Shown: one piece after another, positions 18,030-28,030 of the stretch | How positions within the stretch are numbered: the first letter of the stretch is position 1 | Layout: every line of letters begins with the position of its first letter | NCBI RefSeq assembly: GCF_023701745.1 | Contig: NZ_JAJOZB010000001.1 | Span: forward strand, 2,672,501-2,736,500 | Direction of reading: 5' to 3' | Source of the DNA: Streptomyces sp. RKAG293 | GTDB lineage: Bacteria > Actinomycetota > Actinomycetes > Streptomycetales > Streptomycetaceae | DNA: 64,000 bases | Program-made: the position numbers and the translations under genes | The notes under the pieces: model-generated | What the model saw: the letters and a program-made list of their open reading frames with translations, nothing else | The model's database searches: none | Told to the model about the DNA's origin: nothing

Positions 18030-19812
18030 TCCACATGACCACAGACACCACCACCCGGCACCAGGGGATCATCCCGCTCCCGGAGAAGGCCGCCCGCGCA
18101 CTCGTCGCCATCGGCGCCGCCGCCACCGCGATCTCCACCTTCCTCCCCTGGACCTGGACCTCCGCATACCCCGGCGACCTCACCGTCGCCGGCTACCCCG
18201 GCGGCCTCCAGGTGCTCGCCCTCGTCGGCGCACTCCTCACGCTGCTCTTCACCGCCGCGTCCTACGGCGTACGGGGACTGCGCTGGCTGAACCCCGCCGG
18301 CACCGACAGCCCCCTGTTCCTGCTCACCCGCGGGATGTTCGGCGTCGTCGGCTACACGGTCGTCAGCATCACCGTGGAACTCAACGGCATCGTCAACCTC
18401 GAACCCGGCGCCTACGTCGCGATCGTCGCTGCCCTCGCCGCGCTCATCGGAGCCCTTGCCCTGCCCAGCCGTGGCACCGCACCCGTCAACGTCTGGAAAG
18501 CTGTTTTCGGTGCGCTCGACGCGGACCCGCCCCCCAAACCCACCCGCACCCTCCCCTCCTGGGCGGAACTCCTCCTCATCGTCGCCGCGTTCGGCATCGG
18601 CCTCTACGTCTTCACGTACGGCATCGACACCGCGTACGCGGAACTCTTCGTCGGCTTCCTGATCATCGTCGCCTTCAGCTTCGCCGCCCTCACCAAGAGC
18701 GGCCTGATCGCCCGGCTGACCACGCTCACCACGAAGCACCGCAACGTCGCCATGGCCGCCGCCTTCACCGCCGCGGCAGCCTTCCCCTTCACCCAGAACA
18801 ACGACGCCTACACCTCCGTCGGCGTCAACATCCTGGTCTTCGCCACCGTCGCCCTCGGCCTCAACGTCGTCGTCGGCCTCGCGGGCCTGCTCGACCTCGG
18901 ATACGTCGCATTCCTCGGCGTCGGCGCCTACACCGCCGCCCTGGTATCCGGCTCCACCTCCTCCGCGCTCGGCATCCAGTTCCCCTTCTGGGCCGCAGCA
19001 CTCGCGGGCGCCGCCGCCTCCCTGGTCTTCGGCGTCCTCATCGGAGCACCCACCCTGCGGCTGCGCGGCGACTACCTCGCCATCGTCACCCTCGGCTTCG
19101 GTGAGATCTTCCGCATCACCATGAACAACCTCAACGGCACCACCGGGCCCGACATCACCAACGGACCCAACGGCATCTCCAACGTCCCCGACCTCGACAT
19201 GTTCGGGTTCAACTTCGGCGACAGCCACGAAACCGGCGTCAACAGCCTCGGCCGATTCGGCAACTACTACCTGCTGATGCTCGTCTTCACCGCCATCGTC
19301 GTCCTCGTCTTCCGCCGCGCCGGAGAATCCCGCATCGGCCGCGCCTGGGTCGCCATCCGCGAAGACGAGACCGCCGCCACCGCCATGGGCATCAACGGCT
19401 TCCGCCTCAAACTCCTGGCCTTCGCACTCGGCGCCAGCCTCGCCGGACTCGCCGGAGCCGTACAGGCACACGTGACCTACAGCGTCACACCCGACCAGTT
19501 CGAGTTCGCCGGAACCGCACCACCCAACTCCGCGTTCCTCCTCGCCGCCGTCATCCTCGGTGGCATGGGAACCGTCAGCGGCCCCCTCATCGGCGCCTCA
19601 CTGCTCTACCTCATCCCGGTCAAACTGCAGTTCATGCACGACTACCAGCTCCTCCTCTTCGGCCTCGCACTCATCCTCCTGATGCGCTTCCGCCCCGAAG
19701 GCCTGGTCGTCAACCGCCGGTCCAAACTCGAATACCACGAGACCGACCAGCTCTCCGTCCCCGCACAACTCACCCTCTCCGACGCCAACGTCGGCACCAG
19801 CAAGGCAGGGGC

Positions 19813-19816
<4 letters not shown>
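18026..19816 (+). CDS. livM: branched-chain amino acid ABC transporter permease LivM
   Basis: The 596-residue permease is longer than the usual LivM of about 400 residues. The extra part is an N-terminal membrane region (about residues 20-230) with several helices before the conserved LivM core, which starts near LNVVVGLAGLLDLGYVAFLG and contains the EAA-type loop around LAGLAGAVQA. The long form is typical of Streptomyces. The GTG at 18026 overlaps the livH stop by 4 bases; an ATG 9 bases further on is an equally possible start. It pairs with LivH in the channel. Confidence 0.9.
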
Positions 19817-20726
<910 letters not shown>

Positions 20727-20730
<4 letters not shown>

Positions 20731-21443
20731 CCGCACTGCTCGAAGTCGAGGACCTGCGCGTCGCCTACGGCAAGATCGAGGCCGTCAAGGGCATCTCGTT
20801 CAGCGTCGAAGAAGGCCAGGTCGTCACCCTCATCGGCACCAACGGCGCGGGCAAGACCACCACCCTGCGCACCCTCTCCGGACTGATCAAACCCCTCAGC
20901 GGCAAGATCACCTTCGGCGGCCAGTCACTGGAGAAGGTTCCGGCACACAAGATCGTGGCACTGGGCCTGGCCCACTCCCCCGAAGGCCGGCACATCTTCC
21001 CCCGCCTCACCATCGAGAACAACCTGCAGCTCGGCGCATACCTGCGCAACGACAAAGCCGCCATCGGCCAGGACATCAAGCGCGCCTACGACCTCTTCCC
21101 CATCCTCGGGGAACGCAGGAAGCAGGCCGCGGGAACGCTCTCCGGCGGTGAACAGCAGATGCTCGCCATGGGACGCGCGCTCATGTCGCGACCCAAACTG
21201 CTCATGCTCGACGAGCCCTCCATGGGCCTCTCCCCGATCATGATGCAGAAGATCATGCACACGATCGCCGAGCTCAAGTCCCAGGGCACCACGATCCTGC
21301 TCGTCGAGCAGAACGCCCAGGCCGCCCTGTCACTGGCGGACCAGGGCCACGTGATGGAGATCGGCAAGATCGTCCTGAACGGGACCGGCGCGGACCTGCT
21401 CCACGACGAATCCGTGCGGAAGGCCTACCTCGGCGAGGACTGA
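20727..21443 (+). CDS. livF: branched-chain amino acid ABC transporter ATPase LivF
   Basis: The 238-residue ATPase has Walker A GTNGAGKTT, signature LSGGEQQMLAMGRAL, Walker B LLMLDEPSMGLSP and the switch histidine region LLVEQN, where Gln replaces His as in other LivF proteins. It is the second nucleotide-binding subunit with LivG and the last gene of the operon. A strong hairpin follows 8 bases after the stop. Confidence 0.94.
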
Positions 21444-21450
21444 CACCCAC

Positions 21451-21495
21451 ATGATGAAGGGCCCGCACCGTCGCACGGTGCGGGCCCTTCATCAT
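21451..21495. terminator. bidirectional terminator between livF and the ANTAR regulator
   Basis: A perfect 21-bp inverted repeat with a 3-base loop (21451-21471 with 21475-21495) lies between two convergent genes. The arms begin ATGATGAAGG, so the stem ends in an A/T-rich base that gives a CAUCAU tail in either direction. Confidence 0.9.
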
Positions 21496-21507
21496 GTCCA
21501 GCGGGCA

Positions 21508-22128
21508 CTACTTCTCCGGAACCTCGTCGATCACGGCCTGCGCCACCTGCTGCATCGACATCCGCCGGTCCATCGACGTCTTCTGGATCCAGCGGAACGC
21601 CGCCGGCTCCGACAAGCCGTACTTCGTCTGCAGCACACTCTTCGCCCGGTCCACCAGCTTCCGGGTCTCCAGCCGCAACGACAGATCCGCGACCTCGAGC
21701 TCCAGCGCCCGCAGCTCCTGGAAGCGGCTCACCGCCATCTCTATGGCCGGCACCAGATCACTCTTGCTGAACGGCTTCACGAGATACGCCATCGCCCCGG
21801 CATCCCGCGCCCGCTCCACGAGCTCCCGCTGGGAGAACGCGGTCAGCATCAGCACCGGCGCGATCTTCGCCTTCGCGATCAGCTCGGCAGCGGAGATCCC
21901 GTCCAGGATGGGCATCTTCACATCCAGGATCACCAGATCCGGCCGGTGCTCCTCCGCCAGCTTGACGGCGGTCTCGCCGTCGCCGCAGTCGCCGACGACG
22001 GAGTAGCCCTCTTCCTCGAGCATCTCCTTGAGATCGAGCCGGATCAGTGCCTCGTCCTCGGCGATGACGACTCGCGTCGTCATCGGCGGTACGTGCGACT
22101 GCTCGTCTATGGGCTCGGCGGCGCTCAA
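21508..22128 (-). CDS. ANTAR-domain response regulator (PdtaR-like)
   Basis: The 206-residue regulator has a receiver domain (phospho-acceptor Asp69 in DLVILDVKMP, Lys in YLVKPF) and a C-terminal ANTAR RNA-binding domain at about 140-200 (KYGLSEPAAFRWIQKTSMDR). ANTAR proteins bind paired hairpins in nascent RNA and block termination; the kinase partner in mycobacteria is PdtaS, and none is encoded nearby. I choose a TTG start at 22128 because GAGGAG lies 5 bases before it. The ATG at 22083 (MTTRVVIAEDE) is the alternative and would give 191 residues. Confidence 0.9.
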   Translation of the reverse strand: MSAAEPIDEQSHVPPMTTRVVIAEDEALIRLDLKEMLEEEGYSVVGDCGDGETAVKLAEEHRPDLVILDVKMPILDGISAAELIAKAKIAPVLMLTAFSQRELVERARDAGAMAYLVKPFSKSDLVPAIEMAVSRFQELRALELEVADLSLRLETRKLVDRAKSVLQTKYGLSEPAAFRWIQKTSMDRRMSMQQVAQAVIDEVPEK

Positions 22129-22187
22129 CGGGACTCCTCGATCATGGCGGGGTAATGCACCCATGAGCCTACCTAGCTCCGGTATGT

Positions 22188-22215
22188 TTGAGCCACGGAG
22201 GGTTTCCGCTATCCT
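22188..22215 (+). promoter_or_regulatory. promoter of the tRNA gene
   Basis: TTGAGC (22188-22193), a 16-base gap and TATCCT (22210-22215) precede the tRNA by 13 bases. This is a reasonable housekeeping promoter. Confidence 0.55.
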
Positions 22216-22228
22216 CTGTTTCGAAGGG

Positions 22229-22303
22229 GCCCCGGTAGCCCAATTGGCAGCAGGCAATGGATTCAAAACCCATACAGTGTCGGTTCGAGTCCGACCCGGG
22301 GCA
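22229..22303 (+). tRNA. tRNA with anticodon CAA (Leu-type anticodon, class I body)
   Basis: A full cloverleaf can be drawn. The acceptor stem is 7 perfect pairs (22229-22235 with 22296-22302), with U8-A9, a D arm with the GG pair, and an anticodon arm 22257-22273 with loop TTCAAAA (anticodon CAA at 22264-22266). The variable loop has 5 bases, and the T arm carries the TTCGAGT loop and discriminator A22303; CCA is not encoded. Leucine tRNAs should have a long variable arm, which this one lacks. Two A-C mismatches are present, at the inner D-stem pair and at the anticodon stem pair next to the loop. The tRNA is clear; what it is charged with is not. Confidence 0.82.
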
Positions 22304-22308
22304 CTCTA

Positions 22309-22323
22309 CCTTGGATTCCAAGG
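22309..22323 (+). terminator. short hairpin after the tRNA
   Basis: A 6-bp perfect inverted repeat with a 3-base loop (CCTTGG-ATT-CCAAGG) lies five bases past the tRNA. It could end or help process the transcript; the stem is short. Confidence 0.4.
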
Positions 22324-22412
22324 TTGGCCGATGGTTGGCGATCTTCACTTAGTCGGGTGAACAGGCCTTCGAATCGGCGAGGTTTTGCGGCGTACGGACC
22401 AGCATCGGGTGT

Positions 22413-23180
22413 ATGTACGATCTGGAAATACGGCGTCGAGCGCTCGGGCTCGTCGCGACAGGCCAGAGCCTGAACAGTGTCAGCAAGATCACAGACATCT
22501 CGCGGTCCGCTCTCCGCGCCTGGCGAGTCGAGATCGAACCGCGCCGAGGCCACGACTGCGCCCGGCGCACGTCCCCGGCACGATCACCAGGTTCTACCGC
22601 CGCCTATGCCTATCTACTGGGTCTCTACCTCGGCGACGGATGCCTCAGCGCACAGCCGCGCGGCGTCTTCGCCCTCCGCATCGCCTGCGCGGACTCCTGG
22701 CCAGGTCTCATCGAATCCTGCGAAGCGGCGATCCGGACGATCCACCCGGACAACGCTGTCTGCCGCGTGCGCAAGCAGGGTTGCACCATGGTGACGTCCA
22801 CCAGCAAGCACTGGCCGTGCCTCTTCCCGCAGCACGCCCCGGGCAAGAAGCACGAGCGGCGCATCGCCCTCGAATCATGGCAGCAGGAGATCGTCGACGC
22901 CCACCCGTGGGAGTTCATCCGGGGACTCATCCACTCCGACGGTTGTCGGATCACCAACTGGACCGAGAAGGTCATCGGCGGCGAGCCGAAGCGCTACGAG
23001 TACCCGCGGTACTTCTTCACCAACAAGTCCGAGGACATCCTCGGCCTCTACAGCGCCGCCCTCGACGCGGTCGGCGTCGAATGGAAGATCACCCGGCGCG
23101 GCAAGGACCCGTACAACGTTTCCGTCGCGCGCCGCGCCTCCGTGGCGCTCATGGACCTGCATGTGGGGCCCAAGTACTGA
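22413..23180 (+). CDS. HTH-LAGLIDADG homing-endonuclease-like protein
   Basis: The 255-residue protein begins with a transposase-type helix-turn-helix (residues 2-40, IRRRALGLVATGQSLNSVSK) and then has two LAGLIDADG-like helices about 100 residues apart: YLLGLYLGDGCLS at 67-79 and EFIRGLIHSDGCRI at 167-180. Asp75 and Asp176 stand where the metal-binding acids belong, so one chain could form a complete pseudo-symmetric nuclease. No intein or intron surrounds it. It lies 110 bases after the tRNA on the same strand. The ribosome binding site is weak. Such proteins are often labelled transcriptional regulators; nuclease activity is inferred from motifs only. Confidence 0.75.
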   Translation: MYDLEIRRRALGLVATGQSLNSVSKITDISRSALRAWRVEIEPRRGHDCARRTSPARSPGSTAAYAYLLGLYLGDGCLSAQPRGVFALRIACADSWPGLIESCEAAIRTIHPDNAVCRVRKQGCTMVTSTSKHWPCLFPQHAPGKKHERRIALESWQQEIVDAHPWEFIRGLIHSDGCRITNWTEKVIGGEPKRYEYPRYFFTNKSEDILGLYSAALDAVGVEWKITRRGKDPYNVSVARRASVALMDLHVGPKY

Positions 23181-23370
23181 GTACAAGAGCAACTGGCCGC
23201 CAGAAAACGGGAGTTGGGCGCGCGCGTGGCACAGGCCAAATTCGGCCAAAGGCCGTTTCGTGGCACATGTCACATCGCGATCATTCCGCGGCGGCGTTCG
23301 CACGCCAGTCCTAGCCTGGCAGCGCGGCCATCGGCTCGTGCCAGGCCGCACGACTCCTACAGGAGGAACG

Positions 23371-23652
23371 TTGAAGAAGATCTCTGCCGCCGTCGCGGCG
23401 GTTCTCGTCTCCGGCGTGATGGCCACTACGGCCATCACCACGGCTCCCGCCTACGCTCAGGATCGCCGGCCCGTCGCGGCTACGGCCAGCGCCGCGGGTT
23501 CATGGCATTTCACCGGAGGGCTTTACGCTGCCAAATCAGCGTGTGTGGATGATGGCCAGGAATATCAGCGTGAAGGTTTTCCGTACCAATGCCGTTACGC
23601 CTATTTTCCGTCCACCAACCAGTACCTGTACTGGCTCTTCATCTACAACTGA
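23371..23652 (+). CDS. small secreted protein with two cysteines
   Basis: The 93-residue product starts at TTG, with a perfect AGGAGG 4 bases upstream. Residues 1-29 form a classical signal peptide, with likely cleavage after AYA. The mature part of about 64 residues has two cysteines (58 and 74) that could make one disulfide and is rich in Tyr, Phe and Trp near the end (NQYLYWLFIYN). GC content and third-position use are clearly lower than in neighbouring genes, suggesting recent arrival. I do not recognise the family; secreted aromatic-rich small proteins can be inhibitors or signals, but nothing here decides it. Confidence 0.7.
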   Translation: MKKISAAVAAVLVSGVMATTAITTAPAYAQDRRPVAATASAAGSWHFTGGLYAAKSACVDDGQEYQREGFPYQCRYAYFPSTNQYLYWLFIYN

Positions 23653-23682
23653 GGCCGGCACCGCGTCTTCCGGGCCGTCGGT

Positions 23683-23711
23683 GGCCTGCCGGATCTCGCG
23701 TCCGGCAGGCC
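23683..23711. terminator. bidirectional hairpin between the secreted protein and pyk
   Basis: An 11-bp perfect inverted repeat with a 7-base loop (23683-23693 with 23701-23711) lies in the short gap between two convergent genes. Confidence 0.7.
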
Positions 23712-23743
23712 TGGTCTGCGGTGTGACGAACCGCGATGGCGGG

Positions 23744-25177
23744 CTACTTCGGGGAGTCGTCCTCGCCGATGTGGTGTACGCGCACCATGTTCGTCGTGCC
23801 GGGTACGCCCGGCGGGGAGCCGGCCGTGATGACGACGATGTCGCCCTTGCGGCACTTGCCGATGCGGAGCAGTTGTTCGTCGACCTGGTCGACCATTTCG
23901 TCGGTGGTCTGGACCATGGGGCCGAGGAGGGTTTCGACGCCCCAGGTGAGGTTGAGCTGGGAGCGGGTGGCGGGTTCCGGGGTGAAGGCGAGGAGGGGGA
24001 TCGGGGAGCGGTAGCGGCTGAGGCGGCGGACGGTGTCGCCTGATTGGGTGAAGGCGACAAGGTACTTGGCGCCGAGGAAGTCACCCATTTCGGCGGCGGC
24101 GCGGGCGACGGCGCCGCCCTGGGTGCGGGGTTTGTTGCGTTCGGTGAGTGGGGGGAGGCCGGAGGAGAGGATCTCTTCTTCGGAGGCGCAGATGATGCGG
24201 CCCATGACCTTGACGGTTTCGATGGGGTGTTTGCCGACGCTGGTTTCGCCGGAGAGCATGACGGCGTCGGTGCCGTCCATGATGGCGTTGGCGACGTCGG
24301 AGGCTTCGGCGCGGGTGGGGCGGGATGCGTCGATCATGGAGTCGAGCATCTGGGTGGCGACGATGACGGGTTTGGCGTTGCGCTTGGCGAGTTTGATGGC
24401 GCGCTTCTGGACCATGGGGACGGCTTCGAGGGGCATTTCGACGCCGAGGTCGCCGCGGGCGACCATGATGCCGTCGAAGGCGTCGACGATCTCTTCGAGG
24501 TTGTCGACGGCCTGTGGCTTTTCGATCTTGGCGATGACGGGGACGTGGCGTCCCTCTTCCTTCATGATGCGGTGGACGTCGATGATGTCCTGGGCGCTGC
24601 GGACGAAGGAGAGGGCGATGATGTCGGCGCCGATGCGCAGGGCCCAGCGGAGGTCTTCGATGTCTTTTTCGGAGAGGGCGGGGACGGAGACGGCGACGCC
24701 GGGGAGGTTGAGTCCCTTGTTGTCGGAGACCATGCCGCCTTCGATGACGATGGTGTGGACGCGGGAGCCCTGTACTTCGGTGACTTCGAGGGTGACGCGG
24801 CCGTCGTCGACGAGGATGCGTTCGCCTTTGGTGACGTCGGCGGCGAGTCCTTTGTAGGTGGTGCCGCAGCGTTGGCGGTCGCCTTCGACGTCTTCGACGG
24901 TGATGGTGAATTCGTCGCCGCGTTCAAGGAGTACGGGGCCTTCGGTGAAGCGGCCGAGGCGGATCTTCGGGCCCTGAAGGTCGGCGAGGACGCCGACGCT
25001 GCGTCCGGTCTCTTCCGAGGCTTTGCGTACGCGGTGGTAGCGGTCCTCGTGGTCGGGGTAGGAGCCGTGGCTCAGGTTGAGGCGGGCGACGTCCATTCCG
25101 GCTTCGACGAGTGCTTTGATCTGGTCGTAGCTGTCGGTGGCGGGGCCCAGGGTGCAGACAATTTTTGCTCGGCGCAT
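23744..25177 (-). CDS. pyk: pyruvate kinase
   Basis: The 477-residue enzyme makes pyruvate and ATP from phosphoenolpyruvate at the end of glycolysis. It begins MRRAKIVCTLGPATDSYDQI, contains the signature region ALSFVRSAQDI and IAKIEKPQAVDNLEEI with the catalytic Lys, the metal-binding DGIMVARGDLGVEMP, and a C-terminal allosteric domain ending in VHHIGEDD. Length and motifs match the family fully. Codon choice is unusually GTC/GCG-light compared with neighbours, which is just a feature of this gene. Confidence 0.97.
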   Translation of the reverse strand: MRRAKIVCTLGPATDSYDQIKALVEAGMDVARLNLSHGSYPDHEDRYHRVRKASEETGRSVGVLADLQGPKIRLGRFTEGPVLLERGDEFTITVEDVEGDRQRCGTTYKGLAADVTKGERILVDDGRVTLEVTEVQGSRVHTIVIEGGMVSDNKGLNLPGVAVSVPALSEKDIEDLRWALRIGADIIALSFVRSAQDIIDVHRIMKEEGRHVPVIAKIEKPQAVDNLEEIVDAFDGIMVARGDLGVEMPLEAVPMVQKRAIKLAKRNAKPVIVATQMLDSMIDASRPTRAEASDVANAIMDGTDAVMLSGETSVGKHPIETVKVMGRIICASEEEILSSGLPPLTERNKPRTQGGAVARAAAEMGDFLGAKYLVAFTQSGDTVRRLSRYRSPIPLLAFTPEPATRSQLNLTWGVETLLGPMVQTTDEMVDQVDEQLLRIGKCRKGDIVVITAGSPPGVPGTTNMVRVHHIGEDDSPK

Positions 25178-25338
25178 GTTTCGAGCCTATGACTTACTGA
25201 CGGGTAGGCAGATGGGTGGAGGCGACTGTCCAACGTCGGCTGGATTAACGGTTGTTGACAAGTGTCGAACGTGCATGGCAGTGCTCATGTGAGCAGCGTG
25301 GCGGGTCCTGGTGGGGGCCGGGTGGAGGGGTGCCGGGG

Positions 25339-26052
25339 TCAGCCGAGCGGGGGCGGGGTCATGGTGAAGTGTGCGGTGACGTGTGCGGAGACGTTCTGCC
25401 GTTCGGGTTCGAGGTCGAGGGACTGCGGGGCGAGGTCGGCCGTGCCGGGGCCGCCGGCGGCGCGGGTGCTCATGGCGGCGAAGGCCTGTCGGGGGTAGGG
25501 GGTGGCCTGCTGGACGCCTTCGTCGGTGAGTTCGAGGAGGGCGGTGAGGGTGGAGCCGAGGGCTTCGGCGTATTCGCGGGCGCGTTGGACGGCGTCGTGG
25601 ACGGCTTGTCTGCGGGCTTCGCGGTAGACGGGCGACTGGGGGCGCAGGGACCACCAGGGGCCGTCGACGGAGGTGAGTTCGAGGTCGGCGAGGCGGGTGG
25701 TGAGTTCGCCGAGGGCGGTGAAGTCGGTGAGGGTGGCGCCGATGCGTACGACGCCGTGGTAGGCGCGGATCTTTTCGCCGCGGTCGCGGCCTTTGTCGCG
25801 GAGTTCCGGGGTGAGGCCGATGGTGCCGGTTTCGATCTTGTCGACGGCTTCGCCGTAGCTCTTGATGAGGTCGATGGCCTGGGTGTTGCGGCGGGTGAGG
25901 TCGTCGAGGGTGTGGCGGCGGTCGGCGCCGCGGGATCTGATGGTGACGGCGATGCGGGCGAGTTCGGGTTCGACCTCGAGGGTGGCTTCGCCGCGGACGC
26001 CGACGTGCGGGGCGTCGGTGGTTGGGTGGGTCCTGTCCGTTTCTGTGGCCAT
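25339..26052 (-). CDS. SIMPL (DUF541) domain protein
   Basis: The 237-residue protein matches the SIMPL/DUF541 pattern: it starts near HVGVRGEATLEVEPELARIAVTIRSRGA, has the mid-segment KIETGTIGLTPELRDKGRDR (the family's hallmark odd-even power pattern around YHG), and a C-terminal ARREAVQRAREYAEALG-type helix. No signal peptide is visible from the ATG at 26052, so it is probably cytoplasmic, unlike Gram-negative relatives. The function is unknown. An open frame continues 58 codons upstream but lacks homology. It is divergent from the nucleotidase gene. Confidence 0.83.
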   Translation of the reverse strand: MATETDRTHPTTDAPHVGVRGEATLEVEPELARIAVTIRSRGADRRHTLDDLTRRNTQAIDLIKSYGEAVDKIETGTIGLTPELRDKGRDRGEKIRAYHGVVRIGATLTDFTALGELTTRLADLELTSVDGPWWSLRPQSPVYREARRQAVHDAVQRAREYAEALGSTLTALLELTDEGVQQATPYPRQAFAAMSTRAAGGPGTADLAPQSLDLEPERQNVSAHVTAHFTMTPPPLG

Positions 26053-26182
26053 GTGCCCCACTGTCGCAGGCAGGGCATTCTTCGGCGGGACATCTGATGG
26101 AAACGCGTGGGGGGTGTTGCGGGGTGGGGTTCCTGCGCCAGAATCTACGCGCGTTACACCACCAGACAGACCGGGAGCCGAC

Positions 26183-28030
26183 ATGCCGCTCAACCGAAGG
26201 ACCTTCCTCAACCGTTCCGCCGCCACGGGTGCGGGGGTGGCGCTCGCGGGCGCGGCGGGGGCCGTTGCCGGCGCCGCGCCCGCGCAGGCGCACGACGAGG
26301 GACGGGGGCACGGTCACGGCCCGAAGACGTACTCGCTGCGGGTGCTGGGCACGACGGATCTGCACGGCCATGTCTTCAACTGGGACTACTTCACGGACAA
26401 GGAGTACGACGACAGCACCCACAACGACGTGGGTCTGGCGAAGATCTCCACGCTGGTGGAGCAGGCGCGTGCCGAGAAGGGCTGCGACCGGACGCTGTTG
26501 ATCGACGCGGGTGACATCATCCAGGGCACGCAGCTGTCGTACTACTACGCGCGGGTGGAGCCGATCACCGGCACGGCGGGCGCGGCCGGCAAGCACGGCA
26601 AGCGGCCTCCGGTGCACCCGATGGCGCTGGCGATGAACCACATGCGGTACGACGCGGCGGCGCTGGGCAACCATGAGTTCAACTACGGCATCCCGGTGCT
26701 GCGGAAGTTCCAGGAGCAGTGCGACTTCCCGTTGCTGGCGGCGAACGCGGTGGACGCGAAGACGCTGAAGCCGGCGTTCCCGCCGTACACGATCAAGCGG
26801 ATCAGGGTGCAGGGCGGGCAGGACATCAAGGTCGGGATCCTGGGGCTGACGAATCCGGGGATCGCGATCTGGGACAAGGCCAATGTGCAGGGGAAGATGG
26901 CGTTCCCGGGTCTGGTGGAGCAGGCGAAGATCTATGTGCCGAAGCTGCGGGCGCTGGGCTGTGACGTGGTGATCTGCACGGACCACTCGGGACTTGACGG
27001 CAGTACGTCGTACGGGGACGCGCTGCCGTATCCGGAGAACGCGTCGTCGCTGGTGGCGGAGCAGGTGCCGGGGATCGACGCGATCCTGGTGGGGCACACG
27101 CACAAGGAGGTCGCGTCGCGCACGGTCGTCAACACGGTGTCCGGTAGGAACGTGGTGTTGTCGGAGCCGTTGATGTGGGGGATGCGGCTGAGTGTCTTCG
27201 ACATCGGGCTGGAGTTCTCGCGGGGCCGCTGGTCGGTGACGTCGGTGGTGGCGGAGGTCCGCAACGCGAACGCGGTGGCGGAGGATCCGCATGTGGTGAA
27301 GCTGGTGAAGGCGGAGCACGACAAGGTCGTGGCGTATGTGAACCAGGTGGTCGGTACGTGCACGGTCGCGATGGCGGCGACCGAGGCGCCGTACAAGGAC
27401 ACGCCGATCATCGACTTCATCAACGCGGTGCAGAGCCAGACGGTGAAGGCGGCGCTGGCGGGGACGGAGTACGCGGCGCTGCCGGTGTTGTCGCAGGCGG
27501 CGTGTTTCTCCCGGACGGCGGCGATTCCGGCGGGTCAGGTGTCGCTGCGGGATGTGGCGGGGCTGTATGTGTACGAGAACACGCTGGACGCGCGGGTGCT
27601 CACGGGTGCGCAGGTGAAGGACTATCTGGAGTTCTCGGCGAAGTACTTCGTGCAGACGGCGGCGGGTTCGGTGGTGGATGTGTCGAAGCTGACGAACGCG
27701 GACAGCACTCCGGACTACAACTACGACGTGGTCGGCGGGGTGTCGTACGAGATCGACATCGCGAAGCCGGTGGGTTCGCGGATCGTGAATCCGACGTTCC
27801 AGGGTGCGCCGCTGGATCCGGCGGCGAAGTTCGTGCTGGCGGTGAACAACTACCGGGCGAACGGTGGCGGCAATTTCCCGCATGTGGCGGCGACGCCGTC
27901 GGTGTGGGCGAATTCGGACGAGATCCGGAACACGATCATCGCGTGGGTGAAGGCGAACGGTTCGATCGATCCGTCCGCCTTCGGCGGTGACAGCTGGAAG
28001 CTCACCCGCGACGGAGTGCCGCTGTTCTAG
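26183..28030 (+). CDS. Tat-exported 5'-nucleotidase / cyclic phosphodiesterase
   Basis: The 615-residue metallophosphoesterase is probably secreted to release phosphate from nucleotides. A Tat signal with RRTFLNRSAATGAG and an AQA cleavage site occupies residues 1-36. Metal-binding motifs in order are GTTDLHGHV, DAGDIIQGT, LGNHEFNYG, TDHSGLD and GHTHKE, followed by the 5'-nucleotidase C-terminal domain (YVYENTLDARVLTGAQVKDYLE). This architecture fits bifunctional 2',3'-cyclic-nucleotide phosphodiesterase/3'-nucleotidases (CpdB type). GGGAG sits before the ATG. Its end overlaps the convergent hydroxylase gene by 29 bases. Confidence 0.92.
   Translation: MPLNRRTFLNRSAATGAGVALAGAAGAVAGAAPAQAHDEGRGHGHGPKTYSLRVLGTTDLHGHVFNWDYFTDKEYDDSTHNDVGLAKISTLVEQARAEKGCDRTLLIDAGDIIQGTQLSYYYARVEPITGTAGAAGKHGKRPPVHPMALAMNHMRYDAAALGNHEFNYGIPVLRKFQEQCDFPLLAANAVDAKTLKPAFPPYTIKRIRVQGGQDIKVGILGLTNPGIAIWDKANVQGKMAFPGLVEQAKIYVPKLRALGCDVVICTDHSGLDGSTSYGDALPYPENASSLVAEQVPGIDAILVGHTHKEVASRTVVNTVSGRNVVLSEPLMWGMRLSVFDIGLEFSRGRWSVTSVVAEVRNANAVAEDPHVVKLVKAEHDKVVAYVNQVVGTCTVAMAATEAPYKDTPIIDFINAVQSQTVKAALAGTEYAALPVLSQAACFSRTAAIPAGQVSLRDVAGLYVYENTLDARVLTGAQVKDYLEFSAKYFVQTAAGSVVDVSKLTNADSTPDYNYDVVGGVSYEIDIAKPVGSRIVNPTFQGAPLDPAAKFVLAVNNYRANGGGNFPHVAATPSVWANSDEIRNTIIAWVKANGSIDPSAFGGDSWKLTRDGVPLF

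Noticed and set aside
23243..23255. Small hairpin CGGCC-AAA-GGCCG after the LAGLIDADG gene
   Set aside because: Only five pairs. It could be a weak terminator but is not strong enough to call.
25187..27883. 898-codon minus-strand open frame across the SIMPL and nucleotidase genes
   Set aside because: The sequence is Arg/His/Val-rich with no motif and lies opposite a clear Tat-exported nucleotidase. It is a product of high GC content.
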